The notes under the pieces were generated by a model. The model saw only the letters and a list, made by a program, of their open reading frames with translations. It ran no database searches and was not told where the DNA came from. This document shows positions 52,990-61,371 of a stretch of 64,000 nt of DNA, in pieces (position 1 is the first letter of the stretch; each line of letters starts with the position of its first letter). Both the position numbers and the translations under genes were made by a program. Origin of the DNA: Prevotellamassilia timonensis (GTDB lineage Bacteria; Bacteroidota; Bacteroidia; Bacteroidales; Bacteroidaceae); contig NZ_LT629839.1 of assembly GCF_900106785.1 (NCBI RefSeq), positions 42,195 to 106,194 of the forward strand, read 5' to 3'.

Positions 52990-53032
52990 AACTTTTTGCC
53001 GCTATGACCGTCTACATAACAGAGAGCCAAAA

Positions 53033-53545
53033 ATGAAAGAGATAGATTTTCGACAAGACCTCCTTCCGCTAAAGGATAAAATATACCGTGTGGGCCTGCG
53101 CATCACGCTCAACGCCCAAGAGGCGGAAGACTTGACGCAGGACACGCTGGTGCGTGCCTGGACAAGGCGCGCAGAGCTGGCGGGGGTGAAGAACTTGGAG
53201 GCTTTCTGCATAACCATTTGCCGCAACCTTGCATTCGACCGCATGGCGCGGGCCGAAAATGCTAACCAGCCGCTCGAGGCTGCGGGCACGGAGGCTTGCG
53301 ACACGGCTCCGGGGCCCGACGAGAGGCTGGAGAGGGACGAGAAGTTGCAGCGGGTGCACCAAATATTCAACGCTCTGCCCGAAAGGCTGCGCACGGCGCT
53401 GCAGTTGCGCGACATTGAGGGTTTGAGTTATGCCGAGGCCGCCGGGGCAATGGAGCTGACGGAGGCCGCCTTTAAGGTGACGCTGCACCGCGCTCGCAAG
53501 GCTGTTAAGACACAATACGAAAAAATTGAGAACTATGGACTATAA
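53033..53545 (+). CDS. ECF RNA polymerase sigma factor
   Basis: A 170-aa group 4 sigma factor with region 2 (about 10-75; AEDLTQDTLVRAWTRR and CRNLAFDRMAR) and region 4 (about 105-160; LPERLRTALQLRDIEGLSYAEAA then a helix-turn-helix). It starts at ATG 53033 (MKEIDFRQD); the in-frame extension upstream overlaps the hairpin. The next gene, a membrane protein with anti-sigma features, overlaps its end by 11 bp. Target genes cannot be told from sequence. Confidence 0.93.
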   Translation: MKEIDFRQDLLPLKDKIYRVGLRITLNAQEAEDLTQDTLVRAWTRRAELAGVKNLEAFCITICRNLAFDRMARAENANQPLEAAGTEACDTAPGPDERLERDEKLQRVHQIFNALPERLRTALQLRDIEGLSYAEAAGAMELTEAAFKVTLHRARKAVKTQYEKIENYGL

Positions 53546-54086
53546 GTATATTGAACAACTCCTTGACCGCTACTGGGCCTGCGAGACCTCTGAGGAGGAG
53601 GAACGCATACTGAAGGCTTTTTTCAGCCAAAAGGACGTGCCGGCCGCACTGGCGCGCTACAGGGCTTTGTTCGTATATGAAACCGAGCAATGTGCCGCCA
53701 GCACGCTGGGCGACGACTTTGACCGCCGCGTGATGGAAGCTGCCGGTGTGGCTGACGGGGCTGAGGCTCCTGCCGCAGGGCGTGTGGTGTCGGTGCACCA
53801 CATTACGCTGGGGCGCAGGTTGCGTCCGCTGTGGCGCGCCGCTGCTGCTGTGGCCATAGTGACGCTGCTTGGCACGGCTGCGCAGCACTCGTTTATGCAG
53901 CCTTCGGCCACGGACCAGGCTGCTGGCTGGGACTATAACCAGTCGGCTTACAAGGATTCGTACCAGGATCCGCAGAAGGCTTACGAGGCGAGCATGCGCA
54001 CGCTGGAGATGTTTAAGGAGGGCGCACAGACTGCTGTGAACGACTCTGCTACTCATAATGCGGCTGGCAAGGCTGCCAAGAACTGA
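53535..54086 (+). CDS. Putative anti-sigma factor (membrane protein)
   Basis: A 183-aa protein with a helical N-terminal region (MDYKYIEQLLDRYWACETSEEEE, about 1-60) of a type often seen in anti-sigma proteins, one membrane helix (WRAAAAVAIVTLLGTAAQH, about 97-115) and a short periplasmic tail. It overlaps the ECF sigma gene and the DUF4252 gene. The role is inferred from layout and topology; no zinc (ZAS) motif is visible. Confidence 0.75.
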   Translation: MDYKYIEQLLDRYWACETSEEEERILKAFFSQKDVPAALARYRALFVYETEQCAASTLGDDFDRRVMEAAGVADGAEAPAAGRVVSVHHITLGRRLRPLWRAAAAVAIVTLLGTAAQHSFMQPSATDQAAGWDYNQSAYKDSYQDPQKAYEASMRTLEMFKEGAQTAVNDSATHNAAGKAAKN

Positions 54087-54583
54087 TGGGCGGGGCTATG
54101 GCACTGAAACATTGGTTTGTGACTTTGCTGCTGGCCCTTGTGGCTGCGGTGGCCGCCCGTGCACAGGGTGGCGGCGAGCAGGATTTTGCCTCGCGCTTTA
54201 TGTCGCTCTATGGCAAGGGCCGCGCGGTGGAGTGTACCACGGTGTCGCCGCTGATGCTTGAGCGCATGATGCAGCTGCCTGATGTGGAGGGTGACTCGCA
54301 CACGCGTGAGGTGCTGAAGCAGCTCAAGTCGATAAGGCTGGTGAGCAGCACGGCGGGGCATGATGTGACGCACCTTTATGCTAACGCGCGCCGGCTGGCC
54401 GAACGTAATGCCTTGCGCTACAAGTTGTACGCCGAACGGGCTGGCAAACGCCTGTATGTGCGCCGCAGGGGCAAGTATATTGTGGAGATGGTGCTGATGA
54501 TGAGGCACTCGGGCCGCTTTGACTTGATTAACCTGACGGGTAACATGACGAACGACTTTCTGGACACGCTGATGAGGCGCTGA
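54086..54583 (+). CDS. DUF4252 family secreted protein
   Basis: A 165-aa protein with a signal peptide (about 1-26, ending ARAQ) and a compact domain with FMSLYGKGRAVECTTVSPLMLERM and LKQLKSIRLVSS, fitting DUF4252. Members commonly sit with ECF sigma and anti-sigma genes in Bacteroidota, as here; the ATG overlaps the stop of the previous gene. Its role, perhaps sensing or responding to envelope stress, is not established. Confidence 0.83.
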   Translation: MGGAMALKHWFVTLLLALVAAVAARAQGGGEQDFASRFMSLYGKGRAVECTTVSPLMLERMMQLPDVEGDSHTREVLKQLKSIRLVSSTAGHDVTHLYANARRLAERNALRYKLYAERAGKRLYVRRRGKYIVEMVLMMRHSGRFDLINLTGNMTNDFLDTLMRR

Positions 54584-54970
54584 GGCGCTGGGGCGGGCTG
54601 AGCCTGGCTGTTTTGGCTTTGGTCTCTCGCTCTTGACTTTTGACAATCAATTTGCACTTTATCATAAAACAATCAAACGCTCCCGCCCGTGCCACGGGGT
54701 TGAAATAATGGCGCAAGCGATCTTTAATAAAACAATCAACTTTTGACTGTATGCCTCTGGGCGCGGTGCACGACTTTGCCTTTTACCTGTGTGCTGCATG
54801 GCTGTTTCTGGTCCCCGGAATAATGGTTTCAGTTTTCTCTCTCTCAAAATGGGTGGCTGTGTGGCACTAACTTGCTGGCAGGCGCTCTATGCAAGATAAA
54901 CAGGGGAGCATGTTGCTCGCACACAATGTGGTGGGCTGCTTGCTTCCCTTTATCTTTTGCTCGGGGGGGT
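54584..54970. other. Non-coding gap with a weak inverted repeat
   Basis: No gene is supported here. ATAAAACAATCAA occurs twice (about 54663 and 54728), and an imperfect inverted repeat GCAAGATAAA ... TTTATCTTTTGC spans about 54891-54960. Nothing else stands out. Confidence 0.5.
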
Positions 54971-54975
54971 GGTAA

Positions 54976-55088
54976 TGATGGGCATATTAGGCATAATAGG
55001 CAATAAGCATGATGGGCAATAGGCATAATGGGCATATTAGGCACAATAGGCATAATAGGCATGATAGGCAATAGGCATAATAGGCCTA
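54976..55088 (+). repeat. GGCATA(T/A)TA short-period repeat, block 2
   Basis: About twelve units of GGGCATATT/AGGCATAAT/AGGCAATAA with 9-10 bp spacing, followed at once by a family B-like hairpin. It belongs with the block at 52843. Confidence 0.85.
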
Positions 55089-55096
55089 ATAAAAAG

Positions 55097-55141
55097 GGCT
55101 GGCGCCTTAGCGTTACTACTTGCAACGCTAAGGCGCCAGCC
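55097..55141. repeat. Variant family B core hairpin
   Basis: GGCTGGCGCCTTAGCGTT (55097-55114) pairs perfectly with 55124-55141, loop 9 nt. Compared with the usual GGCTGACGCCGTAGCGTT it has two changes, each matched by the complementary change on the other arm. Confidence 0.85.
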
Positions 55142-55180
55142 TATTAGCACATTAGGCTCGCGGCAGCGGGCTTTTGTGCA

Positions 55181-55217
55181 CAAAAAAATATCCCGACGCT
55201 TCACAGCGGCGGGATAT
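55181..55217 (-). terminator. mdh rho-independent terminator
   Basis: On the minus strand ATATCCCGCCGC pairs with GCGTCGGGATAT (one mismatch), 8-nt loop, followed by seven T. It lies 94 bp after the mdh stop. A second small hairpin (CGTAGAGGAGACTCCACG) precedes it. Confidence 0.85.
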
Positions 55218-55310
55218 CTTCTTCGTGGAGTCTCCTCTACGAATATTTGGATTTTAATGGAAAAATGAATGGAGAAATGAAATTCAGTCCATGTATGAGT
55301 ATGTCATGAA

Positions 55311-56303
55311 TTACAAGTTGGGGTTATCCTCGCCCCACTTCTCAACGGGAGGTACGATGCCGAGTTCAACAATCTCGTCGCGCATCTTGCAGAGGTGCTC
55401 ATACGACTTGTTGAGGGCAGCCATTTCCTCTTCGGTGCCAGTGGGCTGTGTAAAGTGCACACCGGTTTTGTCGATAGTGGTAGGCATGGCCATCATGACA
55501 TTCTTGTAACCACACTTGTCGCAGTTTACGTAGCAGCCTGCGGGCAGAGTGAAGGGTTCGCCGCCCATGGCAGCTTCGATCATCTTGACAGCGTTGTAGG
55601 CAGGGCTCTGGAATGAGCTGCGGCCACGGAGCTTGATGATGTTTGAACCACCCTGTACGGTGTGGTGCTTGATTTCCTCCCAGCGCTCGGCAGAGAGTCC
55701 CATCTCTGAGAGGGGCTTGCCGTCAACCTTTACCTGTGAGGCAAATACGGCCATTTGTTCGCCGTGGCCGCCATAGGTGTGTGCGCCGGTCACCTTGTCC
55801 TGCTGTACGCCGAACTCGTGGGCGAGAGCCTGCTGCAAGCGAGTAGAGTCGAGTGCAGCGAGTGAGGTGAGCTGGTTGGGCTTGAGGCCTGAGTGGATAA
55901 GTGCTGTAAGGGCAGTAACGTCGGCAGGGTTGAAGATAACGACTACGTGCTCTACATCGGGGCAGTACTTCTTGATGTTGTCGCCAAATTCGGCAGCAAT
56001 TTTGCAGTTGCCTTTGAGCAGGTCCTCACGAGTCATGCCGTCCTTACGGGGTGCACCACCTGATGAGATGATGTACTTGGCACCGGTAAAGGCCTCTTTG
56101 GGGTCGACGGTGTAGGTTACGTTGGCTCCGGGGAATGCGCACTGCTGTATTTCGTCGAACACGCCGTGTACGCCCGGTTCGTAGATATCGTAAAGACAGA
56201 TGTTGGGAGTAAGGCCGAGCATCAAAGCGCTCTGTACCATGTTTGAACCGATCATGCCGCCTGCGCCGACAATGACGAGTTTCTCATTGCTTAAGTATGC
56301 CAT
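55311..56303 (-). CDS. mdh: Malate dehydrogenase
   Basis: A 330-aa NAD-dependent dehydrogenase of the LDH/MDH superfamily, interconverting malate and oxaloacetate. Visible are the nucleotide-binding loop VGAGGMIGSN (near 11-20), the NPADV segment (near 124), and the catalytic HTYGGHGEQM (near 174) with the active-site His. The start MAYLSNEKLVIVGAG at 56303 is chosen because the upstream extension is low-complexity promoter DNA. It has its own promoter and terminator, so it is probably monocistronic. Confidence 0.93.
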   Translation of the reverse strand: MAYLSNEKLVIVGAGGMIGSNMVQSALMLGLTPNICLYDIYEPGVHGVFDEIQQCAFPGANVTYTVDPKEAFTGAKYIISSGGAPRKDGMTREDLLKGNCKIAAEFGDNIKKYCPDVEHVVVIFNPADVTALTALIHSGLKPNQLTSLAALDSTRLQQALAHEFGVQQDKVTGAHTYGGHGEQMAVFASQVKVDGKPLSEMGLSAERWEEIKHHTVQGGSNIIKLRGRSSFQSPAYNAVKMIEAAMGGEPFTLPAGCYVNCDKCGYKNVMMAMPTTIDKTGVHFTQPTGTEEEMAALNKSYEHLCKMRDEIVELGIVPPVEKWGEDNPNL

Positions 56304-56393
56304 AGTTGTATTACTATATATATTGGTTATATATGTGTGTCTGTATGGTGTGTACGGTTGCACACCGGAGGGGGTGTGTGTCGTATCACGCCG

Positions 56394-56401
56394 CAAAATT
56401 A
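56394..56401 (-). promoter_or_regulatory. Candidate mdh promoter (-7 box)
   Basis: On the minus strand TAATTTTG fits TAnnTTTG, 91 bp before the mdh start. The -33 box is not evident. Confidence 0.45.
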
Positions 56402-56577
56402 CAAACTTTCGCGAATTATGGTATATGCGACGCGTTATTTTTTTGATACATCTTTCGGCTTGTGCGCTTTTTTAGGTTTTTTGAACTTTTGCGGTTGGGA
56501 GGTGCCAAGCAAAAAACGGGTATTGCTGGTTGGTAAAACATGAACATGCGATAGGACTCAAGCACCAAACGCAAGCT

Positions 56578-56685
56578 CTAGTGGGGGCGACGCGTCTCGC
56601 GTCGGGATAGTGCAGCTGTTATTTAGTGGGGCTTGTGTGTCTTTTCTTTTTATTTTCCCGACGCGAGACGCGTCGCCCCCATTAG
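56578..56685. repeat. Family A inverted-repeat element, copy 8
   Basis: Arms from 56578 (CTAGTGGGGGCGACGCG) to 56685 (CCCCCATTAG). The loop closely matches copy 3. Lies between divergent mdh and nadA. Confidence 0.9.
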
Positions 56686-56730
56686 TGCTTGCGTTTGGTG
56701 CTTGAGTTCGTTAGCATGTTTGCGGTTCGG

Positions 56731-56772
56731 AAGTGCAAAGTCGAAAGTTTTAAGAACTTTCACTTTGCACTT
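56731..56772. promoter_or_regulatory. Operator-like palindrome at the nadA promoter
   Basis: AAGTGCAAAGTCGAAAGTT (56731-56749) faces AACTTTCACTTTGCACTT (56755-56772), 18 paired bases with a one-base bulge and a 5-nt spacer. Its right arm contains the TTTG of the nadA -33 box, so a protein bound here would block the promoter. Confidence 0.75.
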
Positions 56773-56794
56773 CACTCACCTTGCACTAATTTTG
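56764..56794 (+). promoter_or_regulatory. nadA promoter
   Basis: TTTG (56764-56767), 19 bp, TAATTTTG (56787-56794): an exact match to the Bacteroidota consensus. Transcription would start near 56800, about 20 nt before the nadA ATG. Confidence 0.8.
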
Positions 56795-56818
56795 CACACA
56801 GAATATAACGCAAGGACA

Positions 56819-57805
56819 ATGACACAGATTAAAGATAGCTGGAAAGCGAAGGGCTATGTTGACGAGCCCGTGCCGCAGGGCGTTGACCTCAAGGCCGAAA
56901 TTCGACGCATGTGCAAGGAGAAAAATGCCATCATTCTGGCACACTACTACACCGAGGGCGTGCTGCAGGATATTGCCGACTTTGTGGGCGACAGCCTCGG
57001 ACTGGCCCAACAGGCGGCTAAAACTGATGCCGACATCATCGTGATGTGCGGCGTGCACTTTATGGGCGAGACTAACAAAATTCTCTGTCCGCAGAAAAAG
57101 GTGCTCGTGCCCGACCTCAATGCCACATGCTCGCTGGCCGAAAGCTGTCCGGCAGACAAGTTTGCCGACTTTGTAAAGGCGCACCCCGGCTACCAGGTGG
57201 TGTCGTATGTCAACACCACGGCGGCCGTCAAGGCGCTGACCGATGTGGTGGTGACGTCGAGCAACGCCAAAAAGATTGTCGAAACTTTCCCCAAGGACGC
57301 CAAGCTCATCTTCGGTCCCGACTACAACCTGGGCAACTACATCAATGCGCAGACGGGACGCCAGATGCTGCTCTGGAACGGCGGCTGCCATGTGCACGAG
57401 CGTTTTTCGGTGACGAAACTCGTGGAGCTTAAAAAGGAACACCCCGGAGCCAAAGTGCTGGTGCACCCCGAATGCCGCGGCGCGGTGGTGAAACTGGCTG
57501 ATGTGGTGGGTTCTACGGCCGCACTGCTGAAATATGCCATCGACTCGCCGTGCAACACCTTCCTGGTGGTGACGGAGAGCGGCATACTGCACGAAATGCA
57601 GAAGCACTGTCCTGACAAGCACTTCATACCCGTGCCGCCCGACGACAGCACCTGCGGCTGCAACGAGTGTAACTATATGCGCCTCTGCACACTCGAAAAG
57701 GTGTATAACACGCTGCGCTACGAGTGGCCCGAAATTGAGGTGCCGGCCGAGGTGGCCGCACGCGCCATCAAGCCCATCGAGCGCATGCTCGAACTGAGCA
57801 AATAG
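56819..57805 (+). CDS. nadA: Quinolinate synthase NadA
   Basis: A 328-aa [4Fe-4S] enzyme that condenses iminoaspartate with dihydroxyacetone phosphate to quinolinate in de novo NAD synthesis. Cluster cysteines lie in VMCGVHFMGE, near ATCSLAESCPAD and in the C-terminal CGCNECNYM region. Other conserved stretches are ILAHYYTEGVLQDIADFVGDS and HPEC. The start ATG 56819 (MTQIKDSWKAKG) lies just after the promoter; longer frames run back through a repeat. No nadB or nadC is next to it. Confidence 0.94.
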   Translation: MTQIKDSWKAKGYVDEPVPQGVDLKAEIRRMCKEKNAIILAHYYTEGVLQDIADFVGDSLGLAQQAAKTDADIIVMCGVHFMGETNKILCPQKKVLVPDLNATCSLAESCPADKFADFVKAHPGYQVVSYVNTTAAVKALTDVVVTSSNAKKIVETFPKDAKLIFGPDYNLGNYINAQTGRQMLLWNGGCHVHERFSVTKLVELKKEHPGAKVLVHPECRGAVVKLADVVGSTAALLKYAIDSPCNTFLVVTESGILHEMQKHCPDKHFIPVPPDDSTCGCNECNYMRLCTLEKVYNTLRYEWPEIEVPAEVAARAIKPIERMLELSK

Positions 57806-57819
57806 AAGGCTGGCATGCG

Positions 57820-58137
57820 ATGATTGTAATTTTCAAGAAAGACTATCTGAAGGAATTGTATGAGCAGGGTGTTGCGAAGAAAAAGAAATACAGGTTCCAA
57901 CCTCAGATTGTGCGACGTTATCAAGACCGCATCAATTTCCTTATAAAGGCGAGTCGCGTAGAGGATTTGTTCTCTATAAAGTCCTTGCACTATGAAGTGC
58001 TGACTGGCGACAAAGCTGGCATGTCTTCGGTACGGGTGAATGACCAATACCGCATAGAGTTTGAAGTGGAGACTGTTGAAGGCGAGTCTGTACTGACGTT
58101 GTGTAACATAATAGGACTCTCAAACCATTACGATTAA
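57820..58137 (+). CDS. HigB-like toxin (RelE/ParE superfamily)
   Basis: A 105-aa protein with the HigB/RelE fold pattern: FKKDYLKELYEQG, QIVRRYQDRINFL, SLHYEVLTGDKAGMSSVRVNDQYRIEFEV. Such toxins cut mRNA on ribosomes. It begins 14 bp after nadA and precedes an XRE antitoxin, the toxin-first order typical of HigBA. It is more AT-rich than nadA, fitting acquisition. Confidence 0.85.
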   Translation: MIVIFKKDYLKELYEQGVAKKKKYRFQPQIVRRYQDRINFLIKASRVEDLFSIKSLHYEVLTGDKAGMSSVRVNDQYRIEFEVETVEGESVLTLCNIIGLSNHYD

Positions 58138-58204
58138 ACGCGTTGGCAGAATTGGTAAGCAAGTTGACAAAGAATTCAACCAACGTAAAACATTTTACAG
58201 CAAA

Positions 58205-58549
58205 ATGATTACGCTTAAAGATGTAGACCCCAATATGATAGCCAACAATCTGACGCCGCAGCATGTGTCGGCGCCAGGCTACTTGCTGGCAGACGAAATA
58301 GCTGAAAGAGGCATTACTGTTGAGCGTTTTGCACAACTCACAGGCATTGATGCCGAAAGTTTGAGGGGGATTATTGACGGACAGGCACCCATTACTCCAG
58401 CCCACGCCATGATATTTGAGGCAGCCCTTGGCATAAGAGCCAACATTTGGCTGGGGCTACAGGCAGATTATGACATGCAGAAGGAGCGCAGCAACAAGTC
58501 GTTTGTAGAGCGCTTGCGTTCCATTCGCAAAATAGCGGCTGTGCTGTAA
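58205..58549 (+). CDS. HigA-like antitoxin (XRE family)
   Basis: A 114-aa protein with a helix-turn-helix: PGYLLADEIAERGITVERFAQLTGI ... RGIIDGQAPITPAHAMIFEAALGI, followed by WLGLQADYDM, a hallmark of HigA antitoxins. It binds and neutralises the toxin and represses the pair. The gap to the toxin is 67 bp, longer than usual, and was checked for a tRNA without success. Confidence 0.88.
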   Translation: MITLKDVDPNMIANNLTPQHVSAPGYLLADEIAERGITVERFAQLTGIDAESLRGIIDGQAPITPAHAMIFEAALGIRANIWLGLQADYDMQKERSNKSFVERLRSIRKIAAVL

Positions 58550-58596
58550 ATGCAAGGCTGTACCCGCTCCGTCACCCAACATATAAGTTTATACCC

Positions 58597-60396
58597 ATGA
58601 CAATATCCCAACGTGTAGAGGCCCTTGGCCAGTGGCTCGCAAGCCATGCCGGGGCCGAGGGTGGGGCAGTAGAGGCATACATCGTGCCCACTGCCGACCC
58701 GCACAATGATGAGTACATACCCGTGCGCTGGCAGTGCCGCCAGTGGCTCACGGGATTTGACGGCTCGGCCGGTCTGGCCGTGGTCACCACCCGTGGCACT
58801 GCCGCACTGTGGACCGACTCGCGCTATTGGCTGCAGGCCGCCACACAACTCGACGGCACACCCTTTGCACTGATGCGCGAGGGCAACCCCGACACGCCCA
58901 CCATGGCCCAGTGGCTCAAGGCGCAGGGCATCACACGCGTGAGCGCACCGGCCGACATGGTGACACTGGCTGACGTGGCCGCACTGTCTGCCGACGGACT
59001 GGAATATGTGGCACTGCCCGACGCCTTCGACACCCTGTGGACCGACCGTCCCGCCGTGCCGGCAGAACCCATCGTGGTGCAGCCCGCCACCTATGCCGGG
59101 GCCACCATGCAGCAAAAGCTCGAACGCCTGCGCCAGCACCTCAGCAAGAGCGGCATGACCGACGCCTGCCTCTTTACCGACCTGGCCGACCTGGCATGGC
59201 TGCTCAACCTGCGCGGGGCCGATGCGGCCTACAACCCCGTGTTTGTGGGCTACCTGGGCTACGAGCCCGCCACGGGCCGCTTCACCCTCTTTACCCACAC
59301 CAGCACCCTCACCGCCGAGGCCAGCGCCCAGCTGCACGAGGGTGGGGTAGCCGTGCAGCCCTACGAGGCCGCGGCACCCTGGGTGGCCACCCACACCACA
59401 CGCCTCGACCCCTCGCAGGCCACCATGTCGCTGTGTGCCGACCCACGGCAGCAGCCCACCTTCAGTTCGCCCCTCGAGGGTTGGCGCGCCATCAAGACCG
59501 AGGCCGAGGCCGAAGGCTTTCGCCAGGCCATGCTGCGCGACGGTGTGGCCATGGTACAATTTCTGCGCTGGCTCGACGAGCAGCAAGCCGCCGGCAACGA
59601 GGTTACCGAAATCTCGGCCGACGAAAAGCTCACCGCCCTGCGCGCCCAGCAGCCCGGCTATTGCGAACTGAGTTTCCCCACCATAGCCGCCTGTGGCGCC
59701 CACGGAGCCATCGTACACTACGAGGCCACCCCCCGCACCAATGTGCGCCTCACCCCCCACGGCCTGCTCTTGCTCGACAGCGGTGCACAGTACGACTGCG
59801 GCACCACCGACCTCACACGCACCATAGTCCTTGGCAACCTCACCGCCGAGGAGCGCCGCGTCTACACCCTTGTGCTCAAGGGCCATCTGCGACTGGCGCA
59901 CCTGCAGTTTCCCGAGGGCACCACGGGTCTGCAGCTCGACCTTGCCGCACGCCAGGACATGTGGGCTGCCGGCTACGACTTTGGCCACGGCACGGGTCAC
60001 GGCGTGGGTTCCCACCTGTGTGTGCACGAGGGTCCGCACCAGATACGCAAAAATGTGCGTCCCTGCACACTCATACCCTTCGAACCCGGCATGACCATTA
60101 CCGACGAGCCCGGCATCTATGTTGAAGGGCGCTTTGGCGTGCGCATCGAGAACACGCTCCTTTGCGTACCGTCGCGTGAGACGGATTTTGGCCGTTTCTT
60201 GCGTTTCGAAACCCTCACCCTCTGTCCCTACGACCTGCGTGCCGTAGAGCGCGACATGCTCTCCCCCGACGAGGTGGAGCAAATCAACGCCTACCACATG
60301 GTGGTGCGCCGCCGCCTCATGCCGCTGCTCACCGACGAGGCCGACAAAATATGGCTGGCCCGCGCCACAGCAAGCATCGAGGACGACCGCGGGTAG
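58597..60396 (+). CDS. pepP: Xaa-Pro aminopeptidase (M24B family)
   Basis: A 599-aa three-domain Xaa-Pro aminopeptidase, close to the eukaryotic-type APP length. Two creatinase-like N-terminal domains (about 1-300) precede the pita-bread domain. Metal ligands: Asp in LLLDSGAQYDCGTTDLTRT (two Asp near 393 and 404), His in the GHGTGHGVGSHLCVHEGP region (about 465-482), Glu in TDEPGIY (near 503) and Glu in RIENTL (near 516). It removes an N-terminal residue preceding proline, probably in the cytoplasm as no signal peptide is seen. The symbol is by family, not by proven orthology. Confidence 0.9.
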   Translation: MTISQRVEALGQWLASHAGAEGGAVEAYIVPTADPHNDEYIPVRWQCRQWLTGFDGSAGLAVVTTRGTAALWTDSRYWLQAATQLDGTPFALMREGNPDTPTMAQWLKAQGITRVSAPADMVTLADVAALSADGLEYVALPDAFDTLWTDRPAVPAEPIVVQPATYAGATMQQKLERLRQHLSKSGMTDACLFTDLADLAWLLNLRGADAAYNPVFVGYLGYEPATGRFTLFTHTSTLTAEASAQLHEGGVAVQPYEAAAPWVATHTTRLDPSQATMSLCADPRQQPTFSSPLEGWRAIKTEAEAEGFRQAMLRDGVAMVQFLRWLDEQQAAGNEVTEISADEKLTALRAQQPGYCELSFPTIAACGAHGAIVHYEATPRTNVRLTPHGLLLLDSGAQYDCGTTDLTRTIVLGNLTAEERRVYTLVLKGHLRLAHLQFPEGTTGLQLDLAARQDMWAAGYDFGHGTGHGVGSHLCVHEGPHQIRKNVRPCTLIPFEPGMTITDEPGIYVEGRFGVRIENTLLCVPSRETDFGRFLRFETLTLCPYDLRAVERDMLSPDEVEQINAYHMVVRRRLMPLLTDEADKIWLARATASIEDDRG

Positions 60397-60444
60397 GCGG
60401 CAGGCACAGGGCGCTGGCAACAAACTCAAGCACAAACTCTAGCT

Positions 60445-60890
60445 CTAATGGGGGCGACGCGTCCCGCGTCGGTACAACTCAGCCACTAACCGCTAACGCG
60501 GGAAACATAAGGACATAAGGACATAAGAACATAAGATAACGTTTGTGTTAGCCGCTTACCGCGGAAACATAAGAACATAAGTTTACATAAGAAACACATA
60601 AGGCCGCTGCGCGGATGACGGCCACGGACTTGCGTCCATGTGGCCTCAAGAAACATAAGGGCTGACGCCGTAGCGTGCTTGGTGCTTTTGCTTCCTTACA
60701 TATATAATATGACGCTCGAGGTTGTAACGGCGTAGCCCTTATGTTCTTGAGGGCACATGGACGCAAGTCCATGCCCGTATGTCTTGAAACACTTATGTTC
60801 TTATGTCCTTATGTTCTTATGTTTTCCGCGTTAGCGGTTAGTGCCTGGGTGCTTGAGTAGCACCGACGCGAGACGCGTCGCCCCCATTAG
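60445..60890. repeat. Family A element, copy 9, split by a family B element
   Basis: Left arm 60445-60472 (CTAATGGGGGCGACGCG ...) and right arm 60863-60890 (... CGTCGCCCCCATTAG) are in the correct order but are separated by ~390 bp instead of ~50-110 bp, with a family B element inside. Confidence 0.87.
60479..60842. repeat. Family B mosaic palindrome, copy 8 (inside family A copy 9)
   Basis: It begins CAGCCACTAACCGCTAACGCGG and ends CCGCGTTAGCGGTTAGTG, so ACTAACCGCTAACGCGG is its terminal inverted repeat here. The interior has AACATAAG/GACATAAG runs and GGCCACGGACTTGCGTCC but a disrupted core. Confidence 0.87.
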
Positions 60891-60990
60891 AGCGAGCGTC
60901 TTGTGCTCATATCCAGAGCTTGCGTTTCGTGCTTGACTCCCCCCCCAAAAAAAACTCTTTACCCCTAATCAATAACACACACTTACAAAT

Positions 60991-61371
60991 ATGGAAACAA
61001 CAAGACAACAAAAGATAGCTCGATTGATACAGAAGGAGCTAAGTGACATATTCCAGCGTCAGACACAAGCCACCCACGGTGTGCTCGTGTCAGTAAGCGC
61101 CGTGCGCGTAAGTCCCGACCTCAGCATAGCCCGCGGCTACCTGAGCATATTCCCCTCAGAGCGCGCCCACGAAATACTCGACAACATCAACGCCAACACC
61201 CGGCAAGTGCGCTACGAACTCGGCACACGCGTGCGCCACCAGCTCCGCATCATACCCGAGCTAAAGTTCTTCATCGACGACTCCCTCGACTACCTCGACC
61301 ACATCGACAGCCTGCTCAACGAAGGCACACACAAACCACAACCCGACGACACCACCCCGAGCCATGCTTAA
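60991..61371 (+). CDS. rbfA: Ribosome-binding factor A
   Basis: A 126-aa KH-like protein that binds the 30S subunit during late 16S rRNA maturation and cold adaptation. Conserved stretches are TRQQKIARLIQKELSDIFQ, VSVSAVRVSPDLSIARGYLSI and RHQLRIIPELKFFIDDSLDY. The length is typical. It overlaps the start of the downstream permease gene by 8 bp, a coupling common in Bacteroidota. Confidence 0.94.
   Translation: METTRQQKIARLIQKELSDIFQRQTQATHGVLVSVSAVRVSPDLSIARGYLSIFPSERAHEILDNINANTRQVRYELGTRVRHQLRIIPELKFFIDDSLDYLDHIDSLLNEGTHKPQPDDTTPSHA

Noticed and set aside
58138-58204. Possible tRNA between the HigB- and HigA-like genes
   Set aside because: GTTGGCAGAATTGGTAAGCA resembles a D-arm context, but no cloverleaf with T-arm and acceptor stem can be drawn.
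58468-60435. 655-aa minus-strand open frame opposite the aminopeptidase gene
   Set aside because: The plus-strand gene has all metal-ligand motifs; the antisense frame is Gly/His/Val-rich and featureless.
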